This document shows positions 18,095-26,725 of a stretch of 64,000 nt of DNA, piece after piece. A program made the position numbers and the translations under genes. The number at the start of each line of letters is the position of its first letter. Position 1 is the first letter of the stretch. The DNA is from DASZTV01 sp035550655 (lineage in GTDB: Bacteria; Actinomycetota; Actinomycetes; JAFAQI01), in NCBI GenBank assembly GCA_035550655.1, contig DASZOU010000021.1, forward strand, positions 1-64,000, read 5' to 3'. The notes under the pieces are model-generated. The model saw only the letters and a program-made list of their open reading frames with translations, did no database searches and was not told the DNA's origin.

Positions 18095-18957
18095 CAGTTG
18101 TCACTCGCTTCCGAGGTGGCTGGGGTTTCGGTTGCAGGTGTCTCGCTGCCTTCGGCAGCCGCGGGCGGCGGCGTTGCGGAGCCTTCGAGCAGCTCGCGCT
18201 CCCAGTCCGCCAGCGGTTCGTCGGCACCAAGCAGTCCGGGCTCCGGCGTCTCGTCGGCTTCGGCCGCTCCGGCACGCGCGATCAGGCCTTCGGCAACCGC
18301 GTCCGCGATCACCCGGGTCAGCGTGGCGACCGAACGGATCGCGTCGTCGTTGCCCGGGATCGGGTAGTCGACAACGTCCGGGTCGCAGTTGCTGTCCAGG
18401 ATCGCCACAACAGGGATGTTGAGCTTGCGCGCCTCGGCGACGGCGATGTGCTCCTTGTTGGTGTCGACGACCCACACCGCGCTCGGCACCTTGGCCATGT
18501 CGCGGATGCCGCCGAGCGTGCGAGCGAGCTTCTCGCGCTCGCGGGAGAGCACGAGGGCTTCCTTCTTGGTGGTCACGTTCGTGCCACCGGTCGCCTCGAT
18601 GACCTCGAGCTCCTTCAGCCGCTGCAGGCGCTTGTGGACGGTCGAGAAGTTGGTGAGCATGCCGCCCAGCCACCGCTGGTTGACGTAGGGCATGCCGACG
18701 CGGGTCGCCTGCTCGGCGATCGCGTCCTGCGCCTGCTTCTTGGTGCCGACGAACAGCACCGAGCCGCCGTGGGCGACGGTTTGCTTGATAAAGTCGTAGG
18801 CGCGGTCGATGTAGGACAGCGACTGCTGCAGGTCGATGATGTAGATGCCGTTGCGCTCGGTGAAGATGAACCGCTTCATCTTCGGGTTCCATCGACGGGT
18901 CTGATGCCCGAAGTGGACGCCGCTCTCGAGCAGCTGGCGCATCGTGACGACGGCCAT
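18094..18957 (-). CDS. rpsB: 30S ribosomal protein S2
   Basis: Small-subunit protein S2. 287 residues from ATG 18957 (MAVVTMRQLLESGVHFGHQT), preceded by AGGAG at good spacing. The core runs to about residue 225 with GHQTRRWNPKM and RWLGGMLTNF. The remaining 60 residues are an acidic, Ala/Pro/Thr/Glu-rich tail ending near TPATSEASDN, common in actinobacterial S2. The 291 bases upstream (18958-19248) separate it from the divergent LytM-like gene and should carry the operon promoter. A TAGACT hexamer lies on the minus strand at 19179-19174, but I could not pair it with a convincing -35. Confidence 0.98.
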   Translation of the reverse strand: MAVVTMRQLLESGVHFGHQTRRWNPKMKRFIFTERNGIYIIDLQQSLSYIDRAYDFIKQTVAHGGSVLFVGTKKQAQDAIAEQATRVGMPYVNQRWLGGMLTNFSTVHKRLQRLKELEVIEATGGTNVTTKKEALVLSREREKLARTLGGIRDMAKVPSAVWVVDTNKEHIAVAEARKLNIPVVAILDSNCDPDVVDYPIPGNDDAIRSVATLTRVIADAVAEGLIARAGAAEADETPEPGLLGADEPLADWERELLEGSATPPPAAAEGSETPATETPATSEASDN

Positions 18958-19248
18958 AGGTCGTGCTCCTCTCGCGCACGCGGCTGCATGCGCTCGGTTC
19001 TTCATGACGGACCGGTTGGCCGTCATGCCTGACGTCGCCGGCGTGCCGAACCCCTGTGTTGGATCAACGGTGTTGAGGCAACCAAGGGACCGTACGGCGT
19101 GCCCCGCCCATTGCCGATCAGGGCGGTCTGGTGACGTGCGAAGTCGGGTCGCTTGCGCGAACCGCTGCCGGAAAGTCTACGGGGCGACTGTCCACAGGCG
19201 CGAATCTGAGCATGAGCCCGCCCGGGGACGCGCTGCACCATCGGCCGC

Positions 19249-19776
19249 ATGACCCGTCTGCTCGCCGGCTGCGCCGGCACATTTCTGGCGCTCACCGGCC
19301 TCGCTCCCGCGTCCCGATCAGTCCCGGCAGCTCCCGTCTCGACGTACGAATGGCCGCTGCGGCCCGCTCCGGACCGGATCGTCCGGGACTTCGATCCGCC
19401 CGCGCAGCCCTGGCTGGCCGGCAACCGGGGGCTCGACCTGGCCGGACATCGCGACCAGGCGGTTCATGCCGCGAACTCCGGCATCGTCACGTTCGCGGGC
19501 CCGGTCGGCGGGACTCAGGCGATCTCGATCAGCTTCGGAGCGCTTCGCACGACGTACGAGCCAGTCCGTCCGTCGGTGCGTCGCGGCCAGGTGGTCCACA
19601 CCGGTGAGGTGATCGGGCGCCTCGACGGCCCGGTCCTGCACTGGGGGTTGCTGCGGGGCGCGGACTACCTCGACCCGCTCGCGCTCCTCGGCCTGGAGCG
19701 GGTCAGGCTGTTGCCGATCAACCCTCTGATCAAACCTCTGCCAGCCGCCGCGGTCGCTCGACCGCCGGCTTCCTAG
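19249..19776 (+). CDS. Degenerate M23/LytM-domain exported protein
   Basis: Exported protein with a lysostaphin/LytM-type (peptidase M23) fold. 175 residues. The signal peptide covers about residues 1-28. The domain reads WLAGNRGLDLAGHRD, then VHAANSGIVTFAGPV, TTYEPVRPSVRRGQVVHTGE and VLHWGLLRGADYLDPLALL. In active M23 enzymes the first motif is HxGxD and a later one is HxH. Here the first His is Asn, and the first His of the second motif is Val, so zinc binding is probably lost. A LytM-type gene divergent from rpsB is a conserved actinobacterial neighbour. It converges on whiG with a 4-base overlap of stops. Confidence 0.85.
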   Translation: MTRLLAGCAGTFLALTGLAPASRSVPAAPVSTYEWPLRPAPDRIVRDFDPPAQPWLAGNRGLDLAGHRDQAVHAANSGIVTFAGPVGGTQAISISFGALRTTYEPVRPSVRRGQVVHTGEVIGRLDGPVLHWGLLRGADYLDPLALLGLERVRLLPINPLIKPLPAAAVARPPAS

Positions 19777-20600
19777 TCCTTGGGCTCGGCGAGCTTCCCG
19801 CGCAGCTGCAGCACCGCTTTGGTGTGCATCTGGCAGATCCGGCTCTCGGTGACGCCGAGCACCTGGCCGATCTCGGCGAGCGTCAGGCCCTCGTAGTAGT
19901 AGAGCGTCACGACGATCTTCTCCCGCTCCGGCAGCGTGTTGATCGCGCGAGCGAGCAGGTACTTGGTCTCCTCGGTCTCGAACGCCGCAACCGGGTCCTC
20001 GGCCTTCGTGTCCTCAAGGGTGTCGACGAGCGAGAGCTTGTCACCGCGCTCTCCCCCGACGTTGAGCAGCTCGTCGAGAGCGATGACGTTGACGAACGAC
20101 ACCTGCGAGAAGATCGCGTGCAGGTCCTCGAGTGCGATGCCGAGCTCGCCGGCGACCTCGGCCTCGGTCGGCGTGCGGTGCAGTCGCGCCTCGAGGGCGG
20201 CGTACGCCTTCTCGACCTCGCGCGCCTTGTAGCGGACCGAGCGAGGGATCCAGTCGATGGCACGAAGCTCATCGATGATCGCGCCCTTGATGCGGCTGAT
20301 CGCGTAGGTCTCGAACTTGATCGCCCGGCTCACGTCGAACTTCTCGATCGCGTCGATCAGCCCGAAGATCCCGTATGAGACGAGATCGGCCTGCTCGATG
20401 TTGGGCGGCAGGCCCACGCCCACCCGGCCCGCGACGTACTTCACGAGCGGTGAGTAGTGCAGGATCAGCCGCTCCCGCAGCGACTGGTCCCCGCTGTCCT
20501 TGAACGCCCGCCACAGCTCACCGATGGCGGCGTCTGCGTCCGCCTTCGGATCGCCTTCCTCGAGCGCGACCTGATCACGCTCGGGGGTGCGCGGACTCAT
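19773..20600 (-). CDS. whiG: WhiG/FliA-type RNA polymerase sigma factor
   Basis: Sigma-70 group 3 factor of the sigma-28 (WhiG/FliA) type. 275 residues. Region 2 reads YSPLVKYVAGRVG with DLVSYGIFGLIDAIEKFD, region 3 contains RSVRYKAREVEKAY, and region 4 ends with LTLAEIGQVLGVTESRICQM, the -35-binding helix-turn-helix. In streptomycetes WhiG starts aerial hyphae on sporulation, while FliA homologues drive motility genes in flagellated actinobacteria. No anti-sigma gene or flagellar gene is in this window. It overlaps xerC by 26 bases, extending the dprA-xerC-whiG cluster. Confidence 0.93.
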   Translation of the reverse strand: MSPRTPERDQVALEEGDPKADADAAIGELWRAFKDSGDQSLRERLILHYSPLVKYVAGRVGVGLPPNIEQADLVSYGIFGLIDAIEKFDVSRAIKFETYAISRIKGAIIDELRAIDWIPRSVRYKAREVEKAYAALEARLHRTPTEAEVAGELGIALEDLHAIFSQVSFVNVIALDELLNVGGERGDKLSLVDTLEDTKAEDPVAAFETEETKYLLARAINTLPEREKIVVTLYYYEGLTLAEIGQVLGVTESRICQMHTKAVLQLRGKLAEPKD

Positions 20601-21510
20601 ACGTTGCTCTCAGCCGCTCGATGGAAACGTGGGTGTAGATCTGAGTGGTTGCGAGCGTAGCGTGACCGAGCAGCTCCTGAACGCTTCTCAAGTCGGCGCC
20701 GCCCTCGAGCAGGTGGGTCGCCGCCGTGTGGCGCAGCCCGTGCGGCCCGAGGTCACCGACACCCGGAACGGCCGCCAGCCGCTGATGAACCGCCCGCCGC
20801 GCCGTACGCGGATCCAGCCGGCCGCCGCGGGCGCCGAGAAGCAGCGCGGGCGGGCTGTCCGGGGTCGCGAGAGCGGGGCGGCCACGTGCCACCCAGGCAG
20901 CCGTGGCGCGGGCCGCGGGGACGCCGAGCGGCACGACGCGTTCCTTGGCGCCCTTGCCGAACAGCCGGACGGTGCGCCGCTCGCGGTCGAGGTCGTCGAC
21001 GTCGAGCCCGCACAGCTCGCTGACCCGGGCGCCGGTGGCGTAGAGCAGCTCCACGATGGCCGCGTCCCGGAGCCCGATCGGTGTCAGGTCCTCGGCAGCG
21101 GCGGTCATGACGGCTGCCGCCTGGTCGACCCGGAGCACCTCGGGCAGCTTCCGCGCGGCTCGGGGGGTGGCCAGCCGAGCGCCGGCATCTACATCGGCGA
21201 GGCCGTCGCGAACCGCCCACGCCGTGAACATCCTGGCTGCCGACGCCCGCCTCGCGAGCGTCGCGCGGCTCATGCCCTTGGTGTGGAGCTGGGCAAGCCA
21301 GGAGCGGAGGACACCGATCTCGATGCCGGCGACGCTCGTGCGCTGCATCCTCGACGCGTGCGTGAGAAGGCTGTCGATGTCATTGGCATACGCCCGCACG
21401 GTGTGCGGCGACAGCCCGCGCTCGAAGGTCAGGTGCTCGATGTACCGCAACCGGGCGTCGGCGAGCTCGCTCGGGAGCTCTGGGCGCAGCTCCGCATCGC
21501 CGGTGACCAC
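20575..21510 (-). CDS. xerC: Tyrosine recombinase XerC
   Basis: Site-specific recombinase that resolves chromosome dimers at dif. 311 residues from a GTG start. An N-terminal SAM-like core-binding domain (YIEHLTFERGLSPHTVRAYA) is followed by the catalytic domain with ATGARVSELCGL (first catalytic Arg), HGLRHTAATHLLEGGADLRS (His-x-x-Arg) and LGHATLATTQIYTHVS (Tyr nucleophile). The chromosomal position next to dprA is the usual one for actinobacterial xerC. Nothing nearby suggests an integrase of a mobile element. Confidence 0.95.
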   Translation of the reverse strand: MVTGDAELRPELPSELADARLRYIEHLTFERGLSPHTVRAYANDIDSLLTHASRMQRTSVAGIEIGVLRSWLAQLHTKGMSRATLARRASAARMFTAWAVRDGLADVDAGARLATPRAARKLPEVLRVDQAAAVMTAAAEDLTPIGLRDAAIVELLYATGARVSELCGLDVDDLDRERRTVRLFGKGAKERVVPLGVPAARATAAWVARGRPALATPDSPPALLLGARGGRLDPRTARRAVHQRLAAVPGVGDLGPHGLRHTAATHLLEGGADLRSVQELLGHATLATTQIYTHVSIERLRATYESAHPRA

Positions 21511-21582
21511 CCGACCACGCTCGGCTTGCGGTTGCGCAGCGTCAAGTCGCCACGCTGGTTCCCCTCGTCGCGTGCGCCTGAC

Positions 21583-22761
21583 CTACCACCAGCCGAGCGC
21601 GAGCTCGTCCGCAACCGGCTCTCCCCGCCGCTCGTCACGACCGGCCTTGGACATGCACCAGCCACCTTCCTTGGCCATCACCAACCCGGCGGACTCCAAC
21701 GCGGCGAGAGCGGCGGCCGTGGCGTCGGCGCGCATGCCGGCCGTGACCGCGATCCGCTCCACCGGAACCGGCTTGAGGACGGGAACGGCCTCGAAGACCC
21801 GGCTCACGGTTGGCCCCAGCAGGTCGCGGCGGCGCACCGGGCCGCTGACCCGCTCAGCGAACTCGCCGAAGGAGCCCACCTGCTCGATCACCTCGTCGAC
21901 CTTCGTGACCACGACTGTGTCCGGACGGTCGCGTAGCAGCTGATGGCAGCCGGCGGACTGGATGCTCGTGACCGGGCCGGGGACCGCCATCACGTGGCGG
22001 AACAGCTCGGCCGCGTGCCGGGCGGTCGAGCGCGCACCGCTTCGAGGTGCGGCTTCCACCACGACGGTGCCCGCCGAGAGGGCGGCGATCAGCCGGTTGC
22101 GGACGAGGAAGCGGGTCCGGTGCGGGGCCGCGCCAGGTGGCTGTTCGCTGACCACGGCGCCGGTCTCGATGATGCGGTCGTAGAGCCCGCGGTTGGCGCG
22201 GGGGTACGCGACGTCGACGCCGGACGCCAGCACCGCGACGGTGGAACCGGCTGCGGCGAGCGCACCCCGATGGGCAGCCGCATCGATGCCCAGGGCCAGA
22301 CCGGAGACCACTGCCCAGCCTCGCTCGGCAAGGCCGACCGCGAGCTCGGTGGCGACGGACAACCCGTAGCCGGTGGCGGCACGGGTGCCCACCAGCGCCA
22401 CCGCCCGATGACACAACTCGGCGAGGGCAGAGGGGCCGCGGACCCAAAGCGCCAGGCACCCGGCCTCCACCCGGTCGAGATCGTCGAGAGTCACCGGCCA
22501 CTCCTTGTCCCCGGGACAGACCAGCCGGGCGCCGAGCCTCGCCGCAAGCTCGAGCTCGCGGTCGGCGGACACGTCGAGCAGGCGCGCGGCCATCGCGGGC
22601 ACATCGAGGCCCGCGATCGGGGCAGCCCGGCGGATGTCCTCGACCGCCTGCTCCGGGCCGACCCGGCGCACATGCCGGAGCAGGCCGATCGTCCCGGGCT
22701 CCGCGGCGCGCAACAGCTGCGCCCGGGCGGCTCGCTCGGCATGGTCGACAGGTGTCGTCAT
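21583..22761 (-). CDS. dprA: DNA-processing protein DprA
   Basis: Loads RecA on incoming single-stranded DNA during natural transformation. Widely kept in bacteria not known to be competent. 392 residues. A short N-terminal helical domain is followed by the Rossmann-like DprA domain with VALVGTRAATGYGL, VVSGLALGIDAAAHRGAL, LASGVDVAYPRANRGLY and FLVRNRLIAALS. A C-terminal winged-helix-like region (RIAVTAGMRADATAAALAAL) is present. It overlaps the yifB homologue by 4 bases. The N-terminal motifs match DprA rather than the related TIGR00725 proteins. Confidence 0.95.
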   Translation of the reverse strand: MTTPVDHAERAARAQLLRAAEPGTIGLLRHVRRVGPEQAVEDIRRAAPIAGLDVPAMAARLLDVSADRELELAARLGARLVCPGDKEWPVTLDDLDRVEAGCLALWVRGPSALAELCHRAVALVGTRAATGYGLSVATELAVGLAERGWAVVSGLALGIDAAAHRGALAAAGSTVAVLASGVDVAYPRANRGLYDRIIETGAVVSEQPPGAAPHRTRFLVRNRLIAALSAGTVVVEAAPRSGARSTARHAAELFRHVMAVPGPVTSIQSAGCHQLLRDRPDTVVVTKVDEVIEQVGSFGEFAERVSGPVRRRDLLGPTVSRVFEAVPVLKPVPVERIAVTAGMRADATAAALAALESAGLVMAKEGGWCMSKAGRDERRGEPVADELALGWW

Positions 22762-24305
22762 GCCGTCCGAGCCAGCTCGGCGGTGCCGCCCATGACCCGC
22801 AGCTCCCTGGCCCGCTCCACGTCGTCACGGATCGGCGCATCACGGCCGGCCAGGTCGGCGAGCGTCCAGGCAACCTTCATGACCCGGTCGACGCCGCGGG
22901 TCGACAGTCGCTGCAGGTCCAGGTCTGCCGACAGCGACACCAGGGCGTCGGTCGGGATCGGCCAGTGCCGCCTGAGATCCGGTCCGGGGACAGCAGCGTT
23001 CGTGCCCCAGGGAGTGCCGCGCAACCTCGTGACCGCGCGCGCCCGCGCCTCCAGGACCCGCTCGCGCACTGCGGCCGTCGGCTCGCCGCTCGCCCCGGTG
23101 GCGAGCACCGCGCGGCTCACCGGCGCAAGCCGGGCCCGCAGGTCGATGCGGTCGAGCAGCGGACCCGACAGCCGGTTGTGGTAGGCGCGCAGCTGGGTCG
23201 CGCTGCAGCGGCAGGACGACGCGTCAGTCGAGCGCCCGCCCCGCGCACAAGGACACGGATTGGCGGCAAGGACGAGCTGAAAGCGCGCCGGGTACGTCGC
23301 CGTCCCGCCAGCGCGGTGGATCGTGACCAGCCCCGATTCCAGCGGCTGCCGCAGCGCGTCGAGCGCGCGCCGTTCGAACTCCGGCGCCTCGTCCAGAAAC
23401 AGCACACCCCGGTGAGCGAGCGAGATCATCCCGGGCACCGGCACCCCTGTCCCGCCCCCGATGAGAGAAGCAACGGTGGCTGAGTGGTGCGGCGCGCAGA
23501 ACGGCGGTCGACGCAGCAACGGCCGGCCGGGGGCGAGCCGCCCGAGCAACGAGTGGATAGAGGTGACCTCGAGCGCGTCGTCGCCCCCGAGGTCGGGGAG
23601 CAGACCCGGCAGCCGCTCGGCGAGCATCGTCTTGCCGACGCCGGGGGGCCCGGTCAGCAGCACGTGATGCCCACCGGCCGCCGCGACCTCAATGGCGTGG
23701 CGTGCCTCGTCCTGGCCGACCACGTCGGCGAGGTCGAGCCCCGGCTCCTCGACCGGGACCACCAGCGGGGGCTCATCGACCTCGTCGGTCTCTTCGCCGC
23801 GCAGCACAGCGCAGAGCTCCGCGAGCGAGCCGACCGCGAGAACGTCGGCCCCCGGGACGAGCGCTGCCTCCGCGGCGTTGCTTCGTGGCACCACGATTCC
23901 GCAGTAGCCGTGGCGGACGGCGCCAATGACAGCGGGCAGCACCCCGTTCACGGGGTGCACGCGGCCGTCGAGGCCCAGCTCGCCGAGGACCACGATGTTG
24001 CGCACAGCGCTCGGGTCGAGGACACGCTGCGCGGCGAGAATCGCAACGGCGACAGCCAGGTCGAAATGGCTGCCGCTCTTGCGGACCGATGCCGGCAGCA
24101 GGCCGACCGTGATCTTGTGCGCGGGCCACTCCCCACCCGTGCTCTCGATCGCGGAGCGCACCCGCGCCGCCGACTCACGTACCGCGGTGTCGGGCAGCCC
24201 CGTCCACTCCGTCTTCGGCAGGCCCGCACCGATGGTGGCCTCGACGGTGACGGCGTGCGCCACGAGACCGGTCAGCACGATCGAGCGCGTGCAACCCAGC
24301 TTCAC
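22758..24305 (-). CDS. YifB/ComM-family Mg-chelatase-like AAA ATPase
   Basis: AAA+ ATPase of the ComM/YifB family, in transformable relatives a branch-migration helicase acting during DNA integration. 515 residues from GTG 24305. The N-terminal Lon-substrate-like domain (VEATIGAGLPKTEWTGLPD) is followed by the AAA domain with Walker A GPPGVGKTMLAERLPGLLPD and GVLFLDEAPEFERRALDALR as Walker B. A cysteine cluster (NPCPCARGGRSTDASSCRC) sits beyond it. Next to dprA, which also handles transforming DNA, and overlapping yraN by 4 bases. Confidence 0.95.
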   Translation of the reverse strand: MKLGCTRSIVLTGLVAHAVTVEATIGAGLPKTEWTGLPDTAVRESAARVRSAIESTGGEWPAHKITVGLLPASVRKSGSHFDLAVAVAILAAQRVLDPSAVRNIVVLGELGLDGRVHPVNGVLPAVIGAVRHGYCGIVVPRSNAAEAALVPGADVLAVGSLAELCAVLRGEETDEVDEPPLVVPVEEPGLDLADVVGQDEARHAIEVAAAGGHHVLLTGPPGVGKTMLAERLPGLLPDLGGDDALEVTSIHSLLGRLAPGRPLLRRPPFCAPHHSATVASLIGGGTGVPVPGMISLAHRGVLFLDEAPEFERRALDALRQPLESGLVTIHRAGGTATYPARFQLVLAANPCPCARGGRSTDASSCRCSATQLRAYHNRLSGPLLDRIDLRARLAPVSRAVLATGASGEPTAAVRERVLEARARAVTRLRGTPWGTNAAVPGPDLRRHWPIPTDALVSLSADLDLQRLSTRGVDRVMKVAWTLADLAGRDAPIRDDVERARELRVMGGTAELARTA

Positions 24306-24655
24306 AGCACCCCCCGGTAGTGCTGGAGCTGGGTGCGACCGTCGCGGGGCATCACGATGCTGATGACGTCGACGCGAGCCGGCATCCGGCAGGAATGCTC
24401 ACGAATCCATCGCGCCGCGAGCTCACGCAGCTTCGCGGCCTTCCGCCAGGTCACCGCCTCCGCCGGCAACCCGAAGTCGGTCGACGTCCGAGTCTTGACC
24501 TCGACGACGACCAGCGTGTTGTTCTCGACCGCGATGATGTCGAGCTCGCCCTCGTCACATCGCCAGTTGCGCTCGATGACGTCGAAACCGGCTCCGACGA
24601 GGTGCCGCACGGCGAAGTCCTCGCCGTCCTTGCCTAGCTGATCCTTGGCTCGCAT
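24302..24655 (-). CDS. YraN/UPF0102 family nuclease-like protein
   Basis: Small endonuclease-fold protein of the UPF0102 family, associated with dprA and comM in many genomes. Function unproven. 117 residues. The restriction-endonuclease-like core is intact: GEDFAVRHLVGAGFDVIERN, then GELDIIAVENNTLVVVEVKT, giving the D-x9-ExK catalytic arrangement. It starts with ATG at 24655 and overlaps yifB by 4 bases. 85 bases separate it from DUF2469. Confidence 0.93.
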   Translation of the reverse strand: MRAKDQLGKDGEDFAVRHLVGAGFDVIERNWRCDEGELDIIAVENNTLVVVEVKTRTSTDFGLPAEAVTWRKAAKLRELAARWIREHSCRMPARVDVISIVMPRDGRTQLQHYRGVL

Positions 24656-24740
24656 GCGACGACCGTGCGGGCGGCCGCCGACTCAAATCGGTGCAGCAGA
24701 CGAGAGCTGTGGGCAGGCACGAGACCTCGCGCCGCTGTGG

Positions 24741-25052
24741 TCAGCGATCCTCGGGCAGCTCGAGGTCCGATGCCGGCAGCTCCTCGACGTTGATGTCCTT
24801 GAAGGTCAGGACCCGAACGTTCTTCACGAACCGCGCCGGCCGGTACATGTCCCACACCCACGCGTCGTGCATGACGGCCTCGAAGTAGGTCTCGCCGCCT
24901 TCGGTGTGCTGGATCACCTGGACGTCGTTGGTCAGGTAGAAGCGCCGCTCGGTCTCGACGACGTAGCTGAACAGCCGAACCACATCGCGGTACTCCCGGT
25001 AGAGCTGCAGCTCCATCTCGGTCTCGTACTTCTCGAGATCCTCGGCGCTCAC
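24741..25052 (-). CDS. DUF2469 family conserved actinobacterial protein
   Basis: Small conserved protein of unknown function found in this position (after rnhB) across actinobacteria. 103 residues from GTG 25052 (VSAEDLEKYETEMELQLYRE), overlapping the rnhB stop by 4 bases (GTGA). An ATG at 25061 would add three residues. The sequence is acidic and rich in aromatic residues (VVETERRFYLTNDVQVI, AWVWDMYRPARFVKNVRV), with no catalytic motif that I can name. Cytoplasmic, with no signal or membrane segment. Confidence 0.92.
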   Translation of the reverse strand: MSAEDLEKYETEMELQLYREYRDVVRLFSYVVETERRFYLTNDVQVIQHTEGGETYFEAVMHDAWVWDMYRPARFVKNVRVLTFKDINVEELPASDLELPEDR

Positions 25053-25777
25053 GAGACCCATTCTTCCTGATCGACGACGCCCTCGTCGGCTTCGAGCTCC
25101 GCCAGCAGATCGAGGTCGACCGTCACTTCCGCGTTTCTGACGTTGACGTACGACCGGCGGTGCTCCGGGCACGGCCCATGGGCAGCGAGCGCGCTCTGGT
25201 GTTCCGGCGTGACGTAGCCCTTGTGGCTGGCGAACTCATACTGCGGCCAGTTCTCGTGCATCGCGACCATCATCCGGTCGCGGGTCACCTTCGCCAGCAC
25301 CGATGCCGCCGCGATACACGCCGCAACCCGGTCTCCCTTCCACACCGCAAGCCCCGGTACGTCGAGGCCGGGCACGGCGAACCCGTCGGAGAGGACATAA
25401 CCCGGACGCACCGGCAACGACGCGAGCGCGCGCCGCATGCCCATCACATTGCTGACGTGCAGGCCGATCCGGTCGACGTCAGCAGCGGGAATGACGACGA
25501 CGGAGTACGCCGCCGCGCGGCGTACGACCTGGGCGTAGACCCGCTCTCTCGCGAGCGGGGTGAGCAGCTTGGAGTCCGCGAGCCCAGGGATCTCGCCCCG
25601 CTTCCCGGGGCGCAGGACGGCGGCCGCAACGACCAACGGGCCGGCACAGGCACCGCGCCCGGCCTCATCCACGCCCGCAACCGGAGTCAGGCCACGTCGC
25701 TCGAGTGCCCGCTCGTATCCATAGATCCCGGCGTCACGGAACCAGGGCGCAGACGTTCTCACCGCCGACACTGCCAT
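25049..25777 (-). CDS. rnhB: Ribonuclease HII
   Basis: Removes ribonucleotides and RNA primers from DNA. 242 residues. Catalytic acidic residues are in VAGVDEAGRGACAGPLV near residue 37 (DEAGRG motif), LADSKLL, and AAASVLAKVTRDRMM. A short C-terminal acidic tail ends VDQEEWVS. It is 21 bases downstream of lepB and overlaps DUF2469. Confidence 0.97.
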   Translation of the reverse strand: MAVSAVRTSAPWFRDAGIYGYERALERRGLTPVAGVDEAGRGACAGPLVVAAAVLRPGKRGEIPGLADSKLLTPLARERVYAQVVRRAAAYSVVVIPAADVDRIGLHVSNVMGMRRALASLPVRPGYVLSDGFAVPGLDVPGLAVWKGDRVAACIAAASVLAKVTRDRMMVAMHENWPQYEFASHKGYVTPEHQSALAAHGPCPEHRRSYVNVRNAEVTVDLDLLAELEADEGVVDQEEWVS

Positions 25778-25798
25778 CGAAGGCGAGAGTACGCGCCG

Positions 25799-26710
25799 TC
25801 AGCTACGGCGTGCGCGTCGCTTGCGCCGGCGCGATCGCCCCAGCGCCACCGGGGCCACGACTGCCGCGCCTGCCACCAGCGGCGCACCTGGCACCTCCGC
25901 CGCGGCGAGGCCGACCTGCTTGAACGTCGACGGCACGGGCAGGGTCTTCCAGTCCGAGATCGGCCAGATCACGACGAACGCGCGGCCGATCACGTCCTTA
26001 ACCGGGACGAATCCGTGCACGCGGGAGTCGTCCGAATCGTCCCGGTGGTCCCCCATGACGAACAGCTCGCCCTTCGGCACGACCTTCGTCGTGTTGTCGA
26101 AGGCGCCGCCGGAACACGGATGCGAGCCGGGGTACAGGTAGGACTCGTGCAGGACGCGGCCGTTGACGGAAAGGACGTCGTTCTTGCAGGAAACGGTGTC
26201 TCCGCCGACGCCGATCACCCGCTTGATGAAGTCGCTTCCCCCGGAGGGGGCGATGCCGATCGCCGCACCGATGCCGTGGAAGAAGCGGATCACCGGGTTG
26301 CTCGGTGTCGTGAAGTTCGACTCGTTGGGCCAGCCCGGTGGCTTCTTGAACACGACGATCTCGCCACGGTGCGGGTCGCGGAAGTCGTAGACGAGCTTGT
26401 TGACGAGCACCCGGTCGTACGGGTGCTTACCGGTCGCGCTGGCGCCCAGGAAGGCGCCACCGCCCTGCAACGTGTTCTCCATCGACGCCGACGGGATGTA
26501 GAACGCCTGCACCAGGAAGGTCTTGATCAGCAGCGCGAGAACGAGCGCGATCAAGACCAGGAACGGCAGCTCACGCCAGAACGAGCCGTGTCCTGACTCG
26601 CGCTGCTTGGGCTCATCGGGCGATGTGTCGCTGCCCTCGGCGTCCGCCGCAGGCTCCTGGAGGGCGTCCTCCGGAAGCTCGCCGGTCTCGGTGACGGATT
26701 CGTCGGTCAC
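25799..26710 (-). CDS. lepB: Type I signal peptidase
   Basis: Cleaves Sec and Tat signal peptides at the membrane's outer face. 303 residues from GTG 26710. An acidic cytoplasmic lead of about 45 residues is followed by a transmembrane helix (LPFLVLIALVLALLIKTFLV). The nucleophile Ser is in IPSASMENTL, and the general-base Lys in FIKRVIGVGGDTV. MGDHRDDSDDSRVHGFV is the box E-like region. A hydrophobic stretch and a very basic C-terminus (GRSRRRKRRARRS) suggest a second membrane anchor, as in other actinobacterial signal peptidases. Confidence 0.96.
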   Translation of the reverse strand: MTDESVTETGELPEDALQEPAADAEGSDTSPDEPKQRESGHGSFWRELPFLVLIALVLALLIKTFLVQAFYIPSASMENTLQGGGAFLGASATGKHPYDRVLVNKLVYDFRDPHRGEIVVFKKPPGWPNESNFTTPSNPVIRFFHGIGAAIGIAPSGGSDFIKRVIGVGGDTVSCKNDVLSVNGRVLHESYLYPGSHPCSGGAFDNTTKVVPKGELFVMGDHRDDSDDSRVHGFVPVKDVIGRAFVVIWPISDWKTLPVPSTFKQVGLAAAEVPGAPLVAGAAVVAPVALGRSRRRKRRARRS

Positions 26711-26725
26711 GAGGTCGCGCGACGC

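Noticed and set aside
16907..18367. Plus-strand open frame (486 codons) opposite pyrH and tsf
   Set aside because: Translation has no recognisable motif and overlaps essential genes in full.
20575..21510. Tyrosine recombinase as sign of a prophage or integrated element
   Set aside because: Sequence and place between dprA and whiG match chromosomal XerC; no att repeats or phage genes nearby.
20587..21936. Plus-strand open frame (449 codons) opposite xerC/dprA
   Set aside because: Shadow of two clear genes, no motif.
22758..24655. dprA-yifB-yraN as a complete competence system
   Set aside because: These genes are widely conserved in bacteria not known to take up DNA; no comEA/comEC-type uptake gene is in the window.
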